DNA of 64,000 bases from Brenneria rubrifaciens (GCF_005484945.1 NZ_CP034035.1:1736001-1800000); one strand, 5' to 3'; shown: positions 31,218 to 41,133, numbered from the stretch's first letter. Notes: generated by a model from the letters alone, not told the origin. A program made the numbers and translations.

Positions 31218-32045
31218 TCAGTCTTTCAACCGCACATACGCCGACTTAATTTCTTCTTCGCCGTATTTTTGTTCCAGACGTTGGATAATGAAATGGCCTC
31301 GCGCCATATTCTGATAATGATGAATGAACAGGGTATTGATGGCCGCGCCGCTGGCGGCGCCGATGACCGGAACGATTTGGGCGGCCATTTTTTCCGTGAT
31401 GGTAATGCCCAGCCGGGTCGCAACGGCATCAATTAGCCTGGCCAGCGTTCTGCCTGCCTGTGACGTAGTGATTCTCGCCGAGGTTTTTTCCGCTCCCTTC
31501 TTGCCGGCAAGCTCGATCAATTCGCGGGTGGCATGTTTCGTGACATCGGCAAGAACGGCGCGGGAAGCGTAGTAGGCAGAATCTGCGGTGTCATCGTTTT
31601 TGCTCTTGCCACCCAGCGCGAACACTTCCACGCAGGCGGCTTTGACGGAAAAATCGGCCAATGAGAAACCTTCGCTGCGGGCGATATCGGCAACGGAACG
31701 CATCATGATCGTTGTAGTGACAGGCAATTCGACCATCAATCCCGCCGCGCCGAAAAAGCCGCTGACCGCCCCCGATGTCGCCGCGGCCAGCGTATGGCTC
31801 TTCGGCGATGAGGCGCGTTTGGGCGTGTCATCCAGCGTGTACAACGCGGCATCGACAGATTTATGCAGCGCGGCGTGAACCACATTCTGAACGTTGTTTT
31901 TCACCCATGCAGGCAGTTTTGACAGGCTCCATTCAATCGGCTTTCCCGCCAGATTCGCCAACTGGATAGTGATTGAGGGCGCTTCCAACAATGCAATGGC
32001 TTGCCGAATATCGTCGAGGTCTTGTTGGTTATCAAATATGGTCAT
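31218..32045 (-). CDS. EcsC family protein
   Basis: 275 residues matching the EcsC family, named from Bacillus but of unknown biochemical role. Glycine/alanine-rich helical hairpins are visible (AAATSGAVSGFFGAAGLMVELP and AQIVPVIGAASGAAINTLF), probably membrane-associated. The central FSLADFSVKAACVEVFALGG and the terminal GHFIIQRLEQKYGEEEIKSAY are typical of proteobacterial members. It has its own start 70 bp after the EAL gene's stop on the same strand, so weak co-transcription is possible. Confidence 0.88.
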   Translation of the reverse strand: MTIFDNQQDLDDIRQAIALLEAPSITIQLANLAGKPIEWSLSKLPAWVKNNVQNVVHAALHKSVDAALYTLDDTPKRASSPKSHTLAAATSGAVSGFFGAAGLMVELPVTTTIMMRSVADIARSEGFSLADFSVKAACVEVFALGGKSKNDDTADSAYYASRAVLADVTKHATRELIELAGKKGAEKTSARITTSQAGRTLARLIDAVATRLGITITEKMAAQIVPVIGAASGAAINTLFIHHYQNMARGHFIIQRLEQKYGEEEIKSAYVRLKD

Positions 32046-32115
32046 AACGTGCTCGAAACCCTGATTGCCGTTCTCATATGTCTATGACGTGAACCACGCG
32101 TTTTGGCAAGACGCA

Positions 32116-33885
32116 TCACTGGGCTTTGTGGTTAGCCAGCCAGGTGGTGAATGCTTCCGGTAAAATCGGTCGGGAAAAATAATAGCCCTGAACTTCATCG
32201 CAACCAAATTGGGTTAGATAATCGAGCGTGTCTTTATTTTCGACGCCTTCCGCCAGTACTGAATAATTAAGTTTGTGCAGCATACTGATGATGGATTCGA
32301 CAATGACCCTGCTATTCTGATCGGTTTTAATATCTTTTATCAGTGATTTATCCAGCTTGATAACCGTAGCCGGAATATTTCTCAGATAGGTCAGATTGCT
32401 GTAGCCGGCGCCAAAATCATCAAGGGCAATAATAAATCCGTGTCGTTGTAACGTCAAAATAGCGGCAATCATTTCTGAACTTTCGTGGATTTTCTGTGTT
32501 TCCACACATTCAATTTGAATATCGCTCGGCGTTAAACCGTAGTTATCAAGAAGATTAATTAAACGTTCAATAAAGTCGTCTTCAGCAAAATTACTGGCCG
32601 CGACATTGATGGACACGGGAAATAACAGTCCCGCCTGACGCCAGGTTTTTAGCTGTTTGGCGGTCTGTTTGATTACCCATTGCGTCAGCGGACGCATCAG
32701 CGTGGTGCTTTCTGCCAGGGGAATAAATTGATCGGGATAAATTTCACCTAATTCGGAATGGTGCCATCGGATCAGCGCTTCCGCACCAATCACAGTATGG
32801 TCGGTGATGTTCAATTTGGGCTGATAAACCAAATACAGGCCGGGTTTATCGTTTTTTAATATGTCGGACAGATCATTAACCAATGTAAAAGCCAGGCGTT
32901 TGGTTTGATCGCTGGCCGCGTCGTAGGCGCTGTAACGCACATTGTTATCAATGGCGTCATGCAATGCGCTCATGGATTCGCGCAGAATACGTTGCGGGTT
33001 GTCCACGGGGATCTGGAATTCCGTATAACCGGCAAACAACTCCAGTTTTAACGGCACATGACTGGTAATACTGTCGTTAATACGATCGGCGCAAACAGCC
33101 AATTCATCAAGTAACTGCACTTTTTTTTCTGCTTTCACCAGCAGAGCGAAACGCCCTACGGCCGCGCTGTAAATGCTCCCGTGAGCGTGGAAGGCAAGGC
33201 GCAGAAATGTGCCGACATCTTTCAGGATGGCTTCCACGGTCGGCATACCGAGTGAGCGCCCCATTTGGTAGGCGTATGAAATATCAATGCTGTCGATCAG
33301 CACCAGCAGGTAGTTTTCATGGATGTCCGTCAAGTGGCCGATATCCTCCATCAGCCGCTGCCGGTTTGGTAAGGCGGTAACCGCATCAATCAGGCCGATG
33401 GCATTGCGGTAGTCAATCAATGCCATGACAATCGCCGCCAGATCAGTGAGCTTACTCAGCTGTATCTTGTCGAAAGTCCGAGGGATATAATCAATCGCGC
33501 AGATCGTACCGATGGGATGGCCGTCTGCTGTGATAAGCGGTGCTCCCGCATAAAAGCGAATGTGTGGCTCACCCGTGACATAGGGACTGTTTTTGAAGCG
33601 CTTATCCTGCAATGCATCCTGGCAAATCAGTATATTGCCTGTCTGAACCATGTAATGATCGAATGACCCGACTTTTTCCATTTCGTTTAAAACAAAATTG
33701 GTCTTGGCTTTTATATGCTGTTTCTTTGTACCGATGAGGGTGATCAGTGCCGTGGGTACGTTAAGCAACTGACAGGTCAGATTGGTGATTGTATCAAGTA
33801 TGCGGTCTTGAGATGTTTCAAGATTTTTTAGCTTATCGAGAGTCTGCATGCGTTTTTTTTCATCATGATCTAAATGCCTTAACAT
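32116..33885 (-). CDS. GAF-degenerate GGDEF-EAL cyclic-di-GMP phosphodiesterase
   Basis: 589-residue soluble signalling protein. GAF sensor about 25-165 (ICAIDYIPRTFDKIQLSKL end block), GGDEF-like domain about 170-325, EAL domain about 340-585. The GGDEF signature is lost (YSAAVGRFALL), so it should not make c-di-GMP. The EAL motifs look complete: EALIRW, an Asn in NVAASN, Glu in ECVET, IALDDFGAGYSN, IKLDKS, LAEGVE and QGYYFSRP. It is therefore predicted to degrade c-di-GMP in response to a GAF ligand, which affects motility, biofilm and virulence enzymes in soft-rot bacteria. No membrane segment. Confidence 0.92.
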   Translation of the reverse strand: MLRHLDHDEKKRMQTLDKLKNLETSQDRILDTITNLTCQLLNVPTALITLIGTKKQHIKAKTNFVLNEMEKVGSFDHYMVQTGNILICQDALQDKRFKNSPYVTGEPHIRFYAGAPLITADGHPIGTICAIDYIPRTFDKIQLSKLTDLAAIVMALIDYRNAIGLIDAVTALPNRQRLMEDIGHLTDIHENYLLVLIDSIDISYAYQMGRSLGMPTVEAILKDVGTFLRLAFHAHGSIYSAAVGRFALLVKAEKKVQLLDELAVCADRINDSITSHVPLKLELFAGYTEFQIPVDNPQRILRESMSALHDAIDNNVRYSAYDAASDQTKRLAFTLVNDLSDILKNDKPGLYLVYQPKLNITDHTVIGAEALIRWHHSELGEIYPDQFIPLAESTTLMRPLTQWVIKQTAKQLKTWRQAGLLFPVSINVAASNFAEDDFIERLINLLDNYGLTPSDIQIECVETQKIHESSEMIAAILTLQRHGFIIALDDFGAGYSNLTYLRNIPATVIKLDKSLIKDIKTDQNSRVIVESIISMLHKLNYSVLAEGVENKDTLDYLTQFGCDEVQGYYFSRPILPEAFTTWLANHKAQ

Positions 33886-34123
33886 GCTACCCCTCTTCTT
33901 GAGTAATAATAGAGCGTTCTTTTGCTTTAATTAATTTAAGATACAGTAACATAGAGGAAGTAAAAAGAATGTGGTTTATCGCAAAGCGATTAACGCTATG
34001 ATTTATAATGCTATAAATTAAGGACCAAGGTTGCCTGATAAAGTGGGTGGTCTACATCAAGCATAGTTTATACGGAGTTGATGTGCCGTAATCGGATGCG
34101 AGACAGCCAGACGCGAGACGATA

Positions 34124-34951
34124 TCAGCGCGCGGCGCGGGCCTCGCTTGCCAGCATTTCCAGTTGCTGACGAATGGCGGTAACCGAAACGGCGCGGTTGT
34201 CGGCCCGTTTACGATCGCTGGCCGCCGGCGCTGAGCTTTGAATAGCGATTAATCGCCATCCTGACTCGGTGTGCAGCATGAGCGGAGAACCACTGTCACC
34301 CGGCAATGTATCGCACTGGTGTGTCAGCACCGCGGGTTGGGCCCAGCCGGTAATCAGACAATCCTGATGACGGTACAGCGTATCCTGATGATCTTCAGGG
34401 TAACCCGCTTGCGTTACCCGCCGCCGGTTTTGTTGCAGCGCCTCGATGAGCGACTGACGATTACCTTGCCACATAGGGAGGGGGGCGATACCGGGGGGCG
34501 GCTGCTTTAACCGGATCAGCGCGTAGTCCCACGGCGCGGCAGGCGAAGGTACAATCCAGCCTTCGCCATCGGCCTTCAACTGCCTGCTGAGTTTTTTATT
34601 CACCAGCGCTTCAATGTCTTTGGTTTCATAGCGCCAGCCCTTCTTCGTTGCCAGAAAGCGCAGCGCGACAGGTTTATCTACCTTGCGTTTGTGGGGCGTG
34701 AGTACGCAATGCCCGGCGGTAAGGGCAAGATGGGGAGAAATCAGGGTCGCGGTACACTGATTGCCGCTGATGGTTTCCAGTTGACCGATCGCCTGCCACG
34801 GCCACTGGGAGGGATCGTCCACGCTGTTCCGGTCGTCATGATTAAAAAATAAAATCTGCTGCTGTTTTTCTGCCTCTGGGGAAGGGATCTCCGCCCAACT
34901 TGCGGTTGCGGCAAGGAAGAATGAACATAATAATCCGGCTGATATGCGCAT
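34124..34951 (-). CDS. ydgD: Secreted trypsin-like serine protease YdgD
   Basis: S1-family protease with a Sec signal peptide ([20 protein letters not shown]), 275 residues. The full catalytic triad is present: His in LTAGHCVL, Asp in [10 protein letters not shown], Ser in PGDSGSPLM. Cysteine pairs could form disulphides in the periplasm. In E. coli ydgD lies next to asr, and the same adjacency is seen here. Substrate unknown. Confidence 0.92.
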   Translation of the reverse strand: MRISAGLLCSFFLAATASWAEIPSPEAEKQQQILFFNHDDRNSVDDPSQWPWQAIGQLETISGNQCTATLISPHLALTAGHCVLTPHKRKVDKPVALRFLATKKGWRYETKDIEALVNKKLSRQLKADGEGWIVPSPAAPWDYALIRLKQPPPGIAPLPMWQGNRQSLIEALQQNRRRVTQAGYPEDHQDTLYRHQDCLITGWAQPAVLTHQCDTLPGDSGSPLMLHTESGWRLIAIQSSAPAASDRKRADNRAVSVTAIRQQLEMLASEARAAR

Positions 34952-35298
34952 GTAATAGTGTGCCTTACGTTAAAAGTCAGCGAATTACCGAACCTGTCAA
35001 GTGAAATAACTATAGATGGATTTTCCATAGCATGATTAGGGATGGCGGGCATTTTCAGCGTAAAACGGGGGCTGATCTAAGGGATTACAGGAAAAAGAGC
35101 AGAGTAATGAGCCCACAGAGGATGACAAGGGATAAGATGATTTCATATGAGTAACGACGTAACATCATCCGATATCCATGAAATACACCCGGTAAACCGG
35201 GTGTGCAGACTGCTGACAACATTCTGGCCTTGTCTTAATCCCCCTCCGCGTATCACCCCCTTCTCAGAGGGGGCTAACCCATTGAGGTGAATCTTTTA
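34952..35298. other. 347-bp gap between ydgD and asr
   Basis: No credible gene. Two hairpins: ACACCCGG-TAAA-CCGGGTGT (about 35185-35204) and CCCCCTT-CTCA-GAGGGGG (about 35257-35275). The second lies 24 bp after the asr stop and may end asr transcription, although its T-run is poor. The ydgD promoter is expected in the part nearest ydgD. Confidence 0.5.
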
Positions 35299-35550
35299 TC
35301 AGGCGGCTGGCGGGGTCGTATCGGGTTTTGCCGTTTTCGCTTTTTTCACATGTTTTTTTGCCGCTTGCGCTTTTTGCTCCGTAGGGGGCGTTTTCTTCAT
35401 GTGTTTTTGGGTATGGGTAACGCGAGCCGGAGTAGTCGTGGTTGCCGGAGCGGTCACTTGAGCCGAGGCGTGGGTTGTGGTATCCGCGGCAAAGGCGACA
35501 GAGGACAGACCCAGGGCAGCGCCAGTGATTGCAACTAATACTTTTTTCAT
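35299..35550 (-). CDS. asr: Acid shock protein Asr
   Basis: Small basic periplasmic protein strongly induced by acid, 83 residues (E. coli 102). Signal peptide [21 protein letters not shown], then a Thr/Ala/Lys-rich repetitive body ([16 protein letters not shown]). Three consecutive ATG codons precede the Lys pair; the third was chosen because GAGG lies 8 bases before it. It lies directly downstream of rstAB in the same direction, behind an RstA-box-like sequence. Confidence 0.92.
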   Translation of the reverse strand: MKKVLVAITGAALGLSSVAFAADTTTHASAQVTAPATTTTPARVTHTQKHMKKTPPTEQKAQAAKKHVKKAKTAKPDTTPPAA

Positions 35551-35656
35551 CATCATTTCCTCGTTATCTCTTTCAGGTTTCATGACCCCGATTAGGGCCG
35601 GTGAACAGAGCATAAGGAGAAAAGCGGGCGGCTTCCGTAAGTGATTGGTTTCGGCG

Positions 35657-35670
35657 TGTAACCGAATGTA
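35657..35670 (-). promoter_or_regulatory. RstA box upstream of asr
   Basis: On the minus strand the sequence is TACATTCGGTTACA, matching 13 of 14 positions of the RstA consensus TACATNTNGTTACA (one defined base differs). It lies about 107 bp before asr and just after the rstB stop. In E. coli RstA directly controls asr. Confidence 0.82.
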
Positions 35671-35715
35671 CACGCTGCGGCGGCTTCATACATTCGGGTG
35701 AAAATAGAGCGAGTT

Positions 35716-37020
35716 TCAGGGGGCAATCTGCGTCGGCGGCAGGTTTTTTTGCGGCCAGTGAAAGCGGAAGCGGGCGCCGCCAAGCGGACTGCCGTCGACC
35801 GCGACGGTGCCGTCATAGGCGCGAGCGATGGCGTGTACAATCGCCAGGCCTAATCCGCAGCCGCCGCTGCTGTTTTCTATTCCGGCTTCGAGGCGGACAA
35901 AGGGTTCAAAAATATGATCGCGGCTATCCGGCGCAATGCCGGGGCCGTCATCCTCGACCTGAAGACAAGCGCTCCCGTCGGGGTTCAGCAATAGGCTGAT
36001 ATGCAGCCGCCGCCGGCAAAAACGGAGCCCGTTGTTGACGAGATTATTCAGTACCCGTTCCATCAGGCGCAGGTCAAGCGGGCCAAAATCGTCTGGATGA
36101 GGAATATCCAGCGTAATGGTTTTGTCCGGGTGGATCAGCCGGAAATCATCAACTTTGGTTTGTAACCACTTGGGAAAATCGACGGGGGCGAGATGTAAGG
36201 CGACCTGAGGACGGTCAAGCCGGGCATAGGTAATGAGTTCGTCAATCAACGCTTCCAACTGACCGATATCGCGGTTCAGCGCTTGCCGCTCTTCCTCCGT
36301 CAAATTTTCACTCATGGCGAGCCGATAACGCAGGCGTACAAGCGGGGTACGCAACTCATGGGCAATATTGTCAATCAGCTGTTTTTTACTGGCGATCAGT
36401 TGGTTCAGGTTATCCGCCATCCGGTTAAAAGCGACGCCAAGCCGGAACAGGCTGGAGGTTTGATCAAAATGGAGCCGCTCTTTAAGGTGACCGTCTCCCA
36501 GACGTTGCGCCGCGTTTTCGAGTTTCAGCATCGATTTCCAGTGCGGGCGCATCCACAAAAATACCGGCAAGGCCAGTGACAGGCCAATGAGTATCACCAG
36601 CAGCAGATCCAGCAGGCGTATTTCGTGCAGGAAAAACAGGTACGGAATGGGGCCGACGGCCAGCACATAGTGGCTGCGCGGGATACGTTGGATAAAGGTA
36701 TATTCATGGTCGAGCGCCACGATCTCGCCCTGCCGAAGACGCAGCCGGGCGTTTGGCGGCAGCGCATATTTATTCAACGGCTCGATATGCAATTTGAACG
36801 ACAGATTCAAATCCATCTGATTGATGGTTTTATGCCAGTCGCGCGGGGGAATGGTTCGCAGCTCGTTACGGATCAGATAGAGCGAGCTTTTCATTAAGTC
36901 ATTCATGGACTGCCGCCCGGCGCGTTCCGCCGTGACTTTATACACCAGCCCCACCAGTAGCGTCATCACCACGAAGCAGGCAAACAGCAGCAAAAAAAAC
37001 TGGATAAACAACTTTTTCAT
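35716..37020 (-). CDS. rstB: Sensor histidine kinase RstB
   Basis: Inner-membrane sensor kinase, 434 residues. Two membrane segments (FFLLLFACFVVMTLLVGLVY; LLDLLLVILIGLSLALPVFLW) flank a periplasmic sensor of about 105 residues, followed by HAMP. The H-box is DNIAHELRTPLVRLRY, and the N and G boxes are in NNLVNNGLRF, EDDGPGI and GCGLGLAIV. It overlaps rstA by 4 bp (ATGA). Known to respond to acid and envelope conditions through RstA. Confidence 0.96.
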   Translation of the reverse strand: MKKLFIQFFLLLFACFVVMTLLVGLVYKVTAERAGRQSMNDLMKSSLYLIRNELRTIPPRDWHKTINQMDLNLSFKLHIEPLNKYALPPNARLRLRQGEIVALDHEYTFIQRIPRSHYVLAVGPIPYLFFLHEIRLLDLLLVILIGLSLALPVFLWMRPHWKSMLKLENAAQRLGDGHLKERLHFDQTSSLFRLGVAFNRMADNLNQLIASKKQLIDNIAHELRTPLVRLRYRLAMSENLTEEERQALNRDIGQLEALIDELITYARLDRPQVALHLAPVDFPKWLQTKVDDFRLIHPDKTITLDIPHPDDFGPLDLRLMERVLNNLVNNGLRFCRRRLHISLLLNPDGSACLQVEDDGPGIAPDSRDHIFEPFVRLEAGIENSSGGCGLGLAIVHAIARAYDGTVAVDGSPLGGARFRFHWPQKNLPPTQIAP

Positions 37021-37751
37021 TGTGTGGCGCTTTCCCAGGTATTAGGCGCAAACAGGTAACCTTTATTGCGTATTGTCTTGATACGAAAGGGCTCCTGCGG
37101 ATTGTCGTACAGTTTTTTTCGTAGCCGGGAAATGGCGACGTCGATGCTGCGATCCATGCCGTCATAGCTGACGCCGCGCAGGTTTTTCAGCAACGCGTCG
37201 CGATCCATGATGTGACCGGCATGGGTAGCCAGCTGCCAGAGCAGATCAAAATCGGCGGTGGACAACATGATATCCTCTTTGCCCAGCATCACCGCGCGAT
37301 TTACCGGGTCGATACACAGCAGACCAAAATGCAACGGTTTGTGAACCTGCAACGCTGCCGGAGCACGCTCTACGCCGCTCTGCGGCATCACGGCGTACTG
37401 GCGCAAATGCAGGCGCAGACGAGCAAGCAAAACCGCAGGGGGCGTGGTTTTCAGAAGGTAATCATCAGCGCCCATTTCCAGCGCCAGAATATGGTTCATG
37501 TCGCTGTCCAACGAGGTGAGCAAAACGATTGGGCCGCCGTACTGTGGCCGCAATTCATGGCAGAGGGTCATGCCGTCTTTACCGGGCAGCATGATATCCA
37601 GCAATACCAGATCGGGCTGTTGCTGCGCAATAAACGCCAGCGCGTGATCGCCACGCGGTTCGACCTGAACATCAATATCGTGCTTACCCAGATAAGCGGC
37701 AATCAGCTTGCCGACTTCCGCATCATCTTCGACAAAAACTATTTTCGGCAT
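37017..37751 (-). CDS. rstA: Response regulator RstA
   Basis: OmpR/PhoB-family regulator. Receiver domain about 1-120 with the phosphorylated Asp in LVLLDIMLPGKDG, then a winged-helix DNA-binding domain (SRLRKKLYDNPQEPFRIKTIRNKGY). Start MPKIVFVEDDAEV, 244 residues, near the E. coli length. A PhoP-box-like direct repeat lies upstream. Confidence 0.96.
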   Translation of the reverse strand: MPKIVFVEDDAEVGKLIAAYLGKHDIDVQVEPRGDHALAFIAQQQPDLVLLDIMLPGKDGMTLCHELRPQYGGPIVLLTSLDSDMNHILALEMGADDYLLKTTPPAVLLARLRLHLRQYAVMPQSGVERAPAALQVHKPLHFGLLCIDPVNRAVMLGKEDIMLSTADFDLLWQLATHAGHIMDRDALLKNLRGVSYDGMDRSIDVAISRLRKKLYDNPQEPFRIKTIRNKGYLFAPNTWESATQ

Positions 37752-37823
37752 GGTATCCGTGTCGTTAAAAAAAGTCCCATACCAGCATAGCCTCGTGCGC
37801 CAGTTGGTACTAGCAATCAAGCG

Positions 37824-37840
37824 TAAACGGGTGTTAAAGC
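37824..37840 (-). promoter_or_regulatory. PhoP-box-like direct repeat upstream of rstA
   Basis: On the minus strand the sequence is GCTTTA-ACACC-CGTTTA, 10 of 12 matches to the PhoP box (T/G)GTTTA-N5-(T/G)GTTTA with correct spacing. A poor -10-like TAGTAC follows 11 bases later. rstA is a known PhoP target in E. coli and Salmonella. Confidence 0.6.
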
Positions 37841-37887
37841 GCTGGGCGGTATGGGGAAAGCGTAAGAACAAATGGAAGATAGCGATA

Positions 37888-38610
37888 TCAGCGCAACAAC
37901 CTGCCGCCATCCAGCCCGATAGTTTTGCCTGTCAGATAATGGCTGGCAAGCAGGTAATCCACCAGCCGGACGATTTCTTCTTCGCCCGGTGCGATTTTCA
38001 TCAGCGATTTGTCCAACGCCTGCTGGCGATATGAGGCCGCGTCGTGCTCATGAAACATAATCAGCGCGGGCGCGATGGCGTTGACTTTCACTTCAGGGGC
38101 CAGCTTGCGGGCAAATGAGCGGGTCATGTTGTCGAGCGCCGCTTTGCTGGCGGCATAGGCGATGTGTTTGTCGCTGCCTTTTTCCACCACGTAGTCAGTC
38201 AGGTGAATAATATCGGCACCTGCGGCGCCCTGGCCGCGCAGACAAGACTCCAGTAATTGATTTAATAAATAAGGGGTGTTGACGTGTATTTGCAGCATCT
38301 CCGCCAGGACCTTTTCCGGTGACGTATCCGCGCTCTCTGGCCGCCAACTGCTGGCGTTGTGAATGATGGCGCGCAGTCGGGGGGCAAGGGTTTTGATCTG
38401 GTCGGCGAAGGCATAAATCTGCTCGTTGGTGGAAAAGTCGGCAGACAGACAGATGGCGCCTTGCTGCGTCAACGCGTCTAGCGCCGGGTAAACGCGACGA
38501 TAGCTGACGATGACCGGAATATTTTGCGCCAGAAATGAACGGGCCAACGCAAGCCCGATGCGTCGGGCGCCGCCGGTGATTAAAACCGGCGCGGAAGAAA
38601 AAGCTGCCAC
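37888..38610 (-). CDS. folM: Dihydromonapterin reductase FolM
   Basis: Short-chain dehydrogenase that reduces dihydromonapterin (and dihydrofolate) with NADPH, making tetrahydromonapterin. 240 residues as in E. coli. The nucleotide loop is TGGARRIGLALA; the catalytic Tyr-x3-Lys is in AYAASKAALDNMTRSFARKL; the C-terminus is TGKTIGLDGGRLLR. In E. coli folM lies close to rstAB, as here. Confidence 0.95.
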   Translation of the reverse strand: MAAFSSAPVLITGGARRIGLALARSFLAQNIPVIVSYRRVYPALDALTQQGAICLSADFSTNEQIYAFADQIKTLAPRLRAIIHNASSWRPESADTSPEKVLAEMLQIHVNTPYLLNQLLESCLRGQGAAGADIIHLTDYVVEKGSDKHIAYAASKAALDNMTRSFARKLAPEVKVNAIAPALIMFHEHDAASYRQQALDKSLMKIAPGEEEIVRLVDYLLASHYLTGKTIGLDGGRLLR

Positions 38611-38740
38611 AAGCCATACTCCTGAACAAGCTGTAAAACCACAATGAACCGTGTCAATATACCCGAATAAGCTATCAGAGAGGGTAGGGTTTTACTCTGA
38701 AATAGTGTGAAAAGCCACTGGTGAAGAGGAGAATAGGGGA

Positions 38741-39160
38741 ATGAATAAGGATTGCCCTGAATCTGCGGGTTCCAGTGAAAAGATCTGTATCGATTACACT
38801 GATTATTTGGCGGCGTTGTGCAATAAACGCTGGCGTTTTATGGATGCGATGTACGGCGTGTTGCCGATTTTTGGCATGGTGACTAAAAGGCCGTTGTCCC
38901 GTCAGGACGCAACGGAGGATCGATTGAAAGTGCTGGCGCTACAGGTGCTATCCACTCAGGTCAGTGACGAGACGAATATCGTGAGGCTGATCACGTTGGC
39001 GCAGCAGCAGGGGCTGACCGCGTTTGATATTCTGTTGCCCTATCCGCTGACCAGCGAGCAATTACGCACAATATCGCATGAATGTAGCGACACGCTAACC
39101 CTGACCCAGCATAACGAGCGACTTTCCATCTGTATCAAGTCGCCGATGTTGCCGCATTAA
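38741..39160 (+). CDS. Unrecognised 139-residue protein
   Basis: I do not recognise this gene. A strong GGAG-type site (GAGGAGAATAGGGGA) precedes the ATG, so it is probably real. No signal peptide or membrane segment. Residues 10-50 contain an aromatic/basic stretch (YTDYLAALCNKRWRFMDAMY). The rest (DETNIVRLITLAQQQGLTAFDILL) looks alpha/beta, with a short immunity- or adaptor-protein-like size. Transcribed alone, divergent from folM and convergent with dauA. Confidence 0.75.
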   Translation: MNKDCPESAGSSEKICIDYTDYLAALCNKRWRFMDAMYGVLPIFGMVTKRPLSRQDATEDRLKVLALQVLSTQVSDETNIVRLITLAQQQGLTAFDILLPYPLTSEQLRTISHECSDTLTLTQHNERLSICIKSPMLPH

Positions 39161-39191
39161 AGACGTTCGACGGCACCGATGCTGGGTTTTG

Positions 39192-39214
39192 ACGGGCAGA
39201 GCACGCCTGCCCGT
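39192..39214. terminator. Hairpin between the orphan gene and dauA
   Basis: ACGGGCAG-AGCACGC-CTGCCCGT, an 8-bp stem between the two converging genes. T-runs on both sides are weak, so termination is only plausible. Confidence 0.45.
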
Positions 39215-39226
39215 TAAATGGTTTGC

Positions 39227-40945
39227 TTATTCAGCGACCGCGGCAGATTGATTTTCTGTAATGGCTTTTAGCGCCAGTGACAGTGAACCATAGAAACTGA
39301 GACGGCCTTCAATGGGATAGACATTGGCGCGGGCCAGCGTTTTTAACGGCTGGAACGGAATATCGGTCACGATCAGACGCTTGCCTGGCGGCAGCGTTTC
39401 GCTGAAGCGCAGGAATGCGTTCAATCCCCCGGCATCGAGCACCGGCACCGCATCCCATTGTAGAATAATGGTCTGATACGCCTCGCTGCGTTGCTCCACT
39501 TCGTTGAAGATACGTTCGGCGGCGGCGAAAAACAGCGGACCGTTGACGCGCAGCACCAGATGGTCCGGTATCTTGGTTTCAGGCAATTCACTCAGTTTGG
39601 TCATGCGCGCGATACGACGCATAAAGAGTAATGACGCCAGCACAATCCCGACGGTGATGGCGATGACCATATCAAACAATACGGTCAGCGACATGCAAAG
39701 CAGCATCACGATGATGTCGTCTTTAGGGCCGTGACGTAGCAGATCGACCACCTTGTGGGCTTCGCTCATGTTCCAGGCAACTATCAGCAACAGCGAGGAC
39801 ATGGCGGCCAGCGGCAGATAAGAGAGCCAGGGCGCGAGGACCAACAGCGCCAGCAACACCAGCAAAGCGTGGATCACGGCGGAGACGGGGGAAGTGGCCC
39901 CGGCGCGTACGTTCGCGGCGGAGCGGGCAATCGCGGCGGTAGCGGTAATGCCGCCAAAGAACGGGGCGATGATATTACCAAAGCCCTGTCCCATGAGTTC
40001 GGCGTTCGAGTAATGTTTTCTGCCGGTCATGCCATCCAGAACCACGGCGCAAAGCAGGGATTCAATTGCGCCGAGCATTGCCATCGAGAACGCCGCGGGC
40101 AGCAGGGCGGAAATACTTTGCCAGTCCAGCGACATGGTGTTGCCGCCCGGAACGGCAACATCCCAGGGAAGCACCAGACGCGGCAGGATAGGCGGAATCC
40201 CCTGTCCCTGGGCGCCATCGGCCAGCAGATAGCTGAAACGAGAACCGATGGTCGCGACCTCCGAGCCAAACAGCGACAGCACGCCCATCACCGCCATGCC
40301 CGCAAGCAGTGCGGGAAGATGTCCCGGCAGACGAATGCCCAGCTTGGGCCAGACAATCAGTACCATCAGCGTGGTGATGCCAATCAGCGTATCGCCAGGC
40401 TGGAATGTCGGCAGGGCGCGGGCGAGTTCGGCAACTTTACCAACATAGAGCTCGGGCACCACCACCACATGAAGTCCAAAAAAATCTTTAATTTGCATGG
40501 TGGCGATGGTGATGGCAATCCCGGACGTAAATCCCAGCGTGACCGACAGCGGGATATATTCAATGAGCCGCCCCAGACGGCAGGCGCCCATCAAGACCAG
40601 AAAAATACCGGAAAGTAGCGTGGCGACCAGCAGCCCGGAAAGACCGAACTGCTGAGAAACCGGATATAGAATGACAACGAAAGCCGCTGTCGGACCGGAA
40701 ACGCTATACCGGGAACCACCGCTGACGGCGATAACGATCCCGGCTACGGCGGAAGTATACAGACCATATTGCGGGGGAACGCCGCTGGCGATAGCAAGCG
40801 CCATTGCCAATGGTATGGCGATAATCCCAACCGTAATGCCTGCAATGATGTCATGAGTAAAGCGTTGCAGCGTATATTTTTCGCGCCAGCACGCTTCAAG
40901 AAGTGCGCTGAACGGTTTGATACCGTTAATTCCGTGCGTTTTCAT
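39227..40945 (-). CDS. dauA: SulP-family C4-dicarboxylate transporter DauA (YchM)
   Basis: Aerobic succinate/aspartate/fumarate uptake protein of the inner membrane. 572 residues from the ATG chosen, close to E. coli DauA (559). Multiple hydrophobic segments carry the SulP signature ([22 protein letters not shown]). A cytoplasmic STAS domain follows from about residue 440 ([21 protein letters not shown]). No clear Shine-Dalgarno before this start; a TTG five codons earlier is the alternative. Confidence 0.93.
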   Translation of the reverse strand: MKTHGINGIKPFSALLEACWREKYTLQRFTHDIIAGITVGIIAIPLAMALAIASGVPPQYGLYTSAVAGIVIAVSGGSRYSVSGPTAAFVVILYPVSQQFGLSGLLVATLLSGIFLVLMGACRLGRLIEYIPLSVTLGFTSGIAITIATMQIKDFFGLHVVVVPELYVGKVAELARALPTFQPGDTLIGITTLMVLIVWPKLGIRLPGHLPALLAGMAVMGVLSLFGSEVATIGSRFSYLLADGAQGQGIPPILPRLVLPWDVAVPGGNTMSLDWQSISALLPAAFSMAMLGAIESLLCAVVLDGMTGRKHYSNAELMGQGFGNIIAPFFGGITATAAIARSAANVRAGATSPVSAVIHALLVLLALLVLAPWLSYLPLAAMSSLLLIVAWNMSEAHKVVDLLRHGPKDDIIVMLLCMSLTVLFDMVIAITVGIVLASLLFMRRIARMTKLSELPETKIPDHLVLRVNGPLFFAAAERIFNEVEQRSEAYQTIILQWDAVPVLDAGGLNAFLRFSETLPPGKRLIVTDIPFQPLKTLARANVYPIEGRLSFYGSLSLALKAITENQSAAVAE

Positions 40946-41076
40946 CGAGGAAAGAACCAATAAAGAAACAAAGAATGGCGGGCCAAACGGTCCGTCGTAG
41001 ACATACGCGATATACGATACGCCTTATGCTCTTCAGAGATCCAGACATACATCAAGAGGAAGCTGGTTATAAGGGC

Positions 41077-41097
41077 GGTGCCGCATTCTGCGGCACC
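41077..41097 (-). terminator. Hairpin downstream of chaA
   Basis: GGTGCCGCA-GAA-TGCGGCACC, a perfect 9-bp stem 37 bp after the chaA stop. No strong T-run follows on the minus strand, so it may be a terminator or an mRNA-stabilising structure. Confidence 0.5.
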
Positions 41098-41133
41098 GGT
41101 GAAGTGGGGTGTTAAAGCGGGCGGGTTTTTGTT

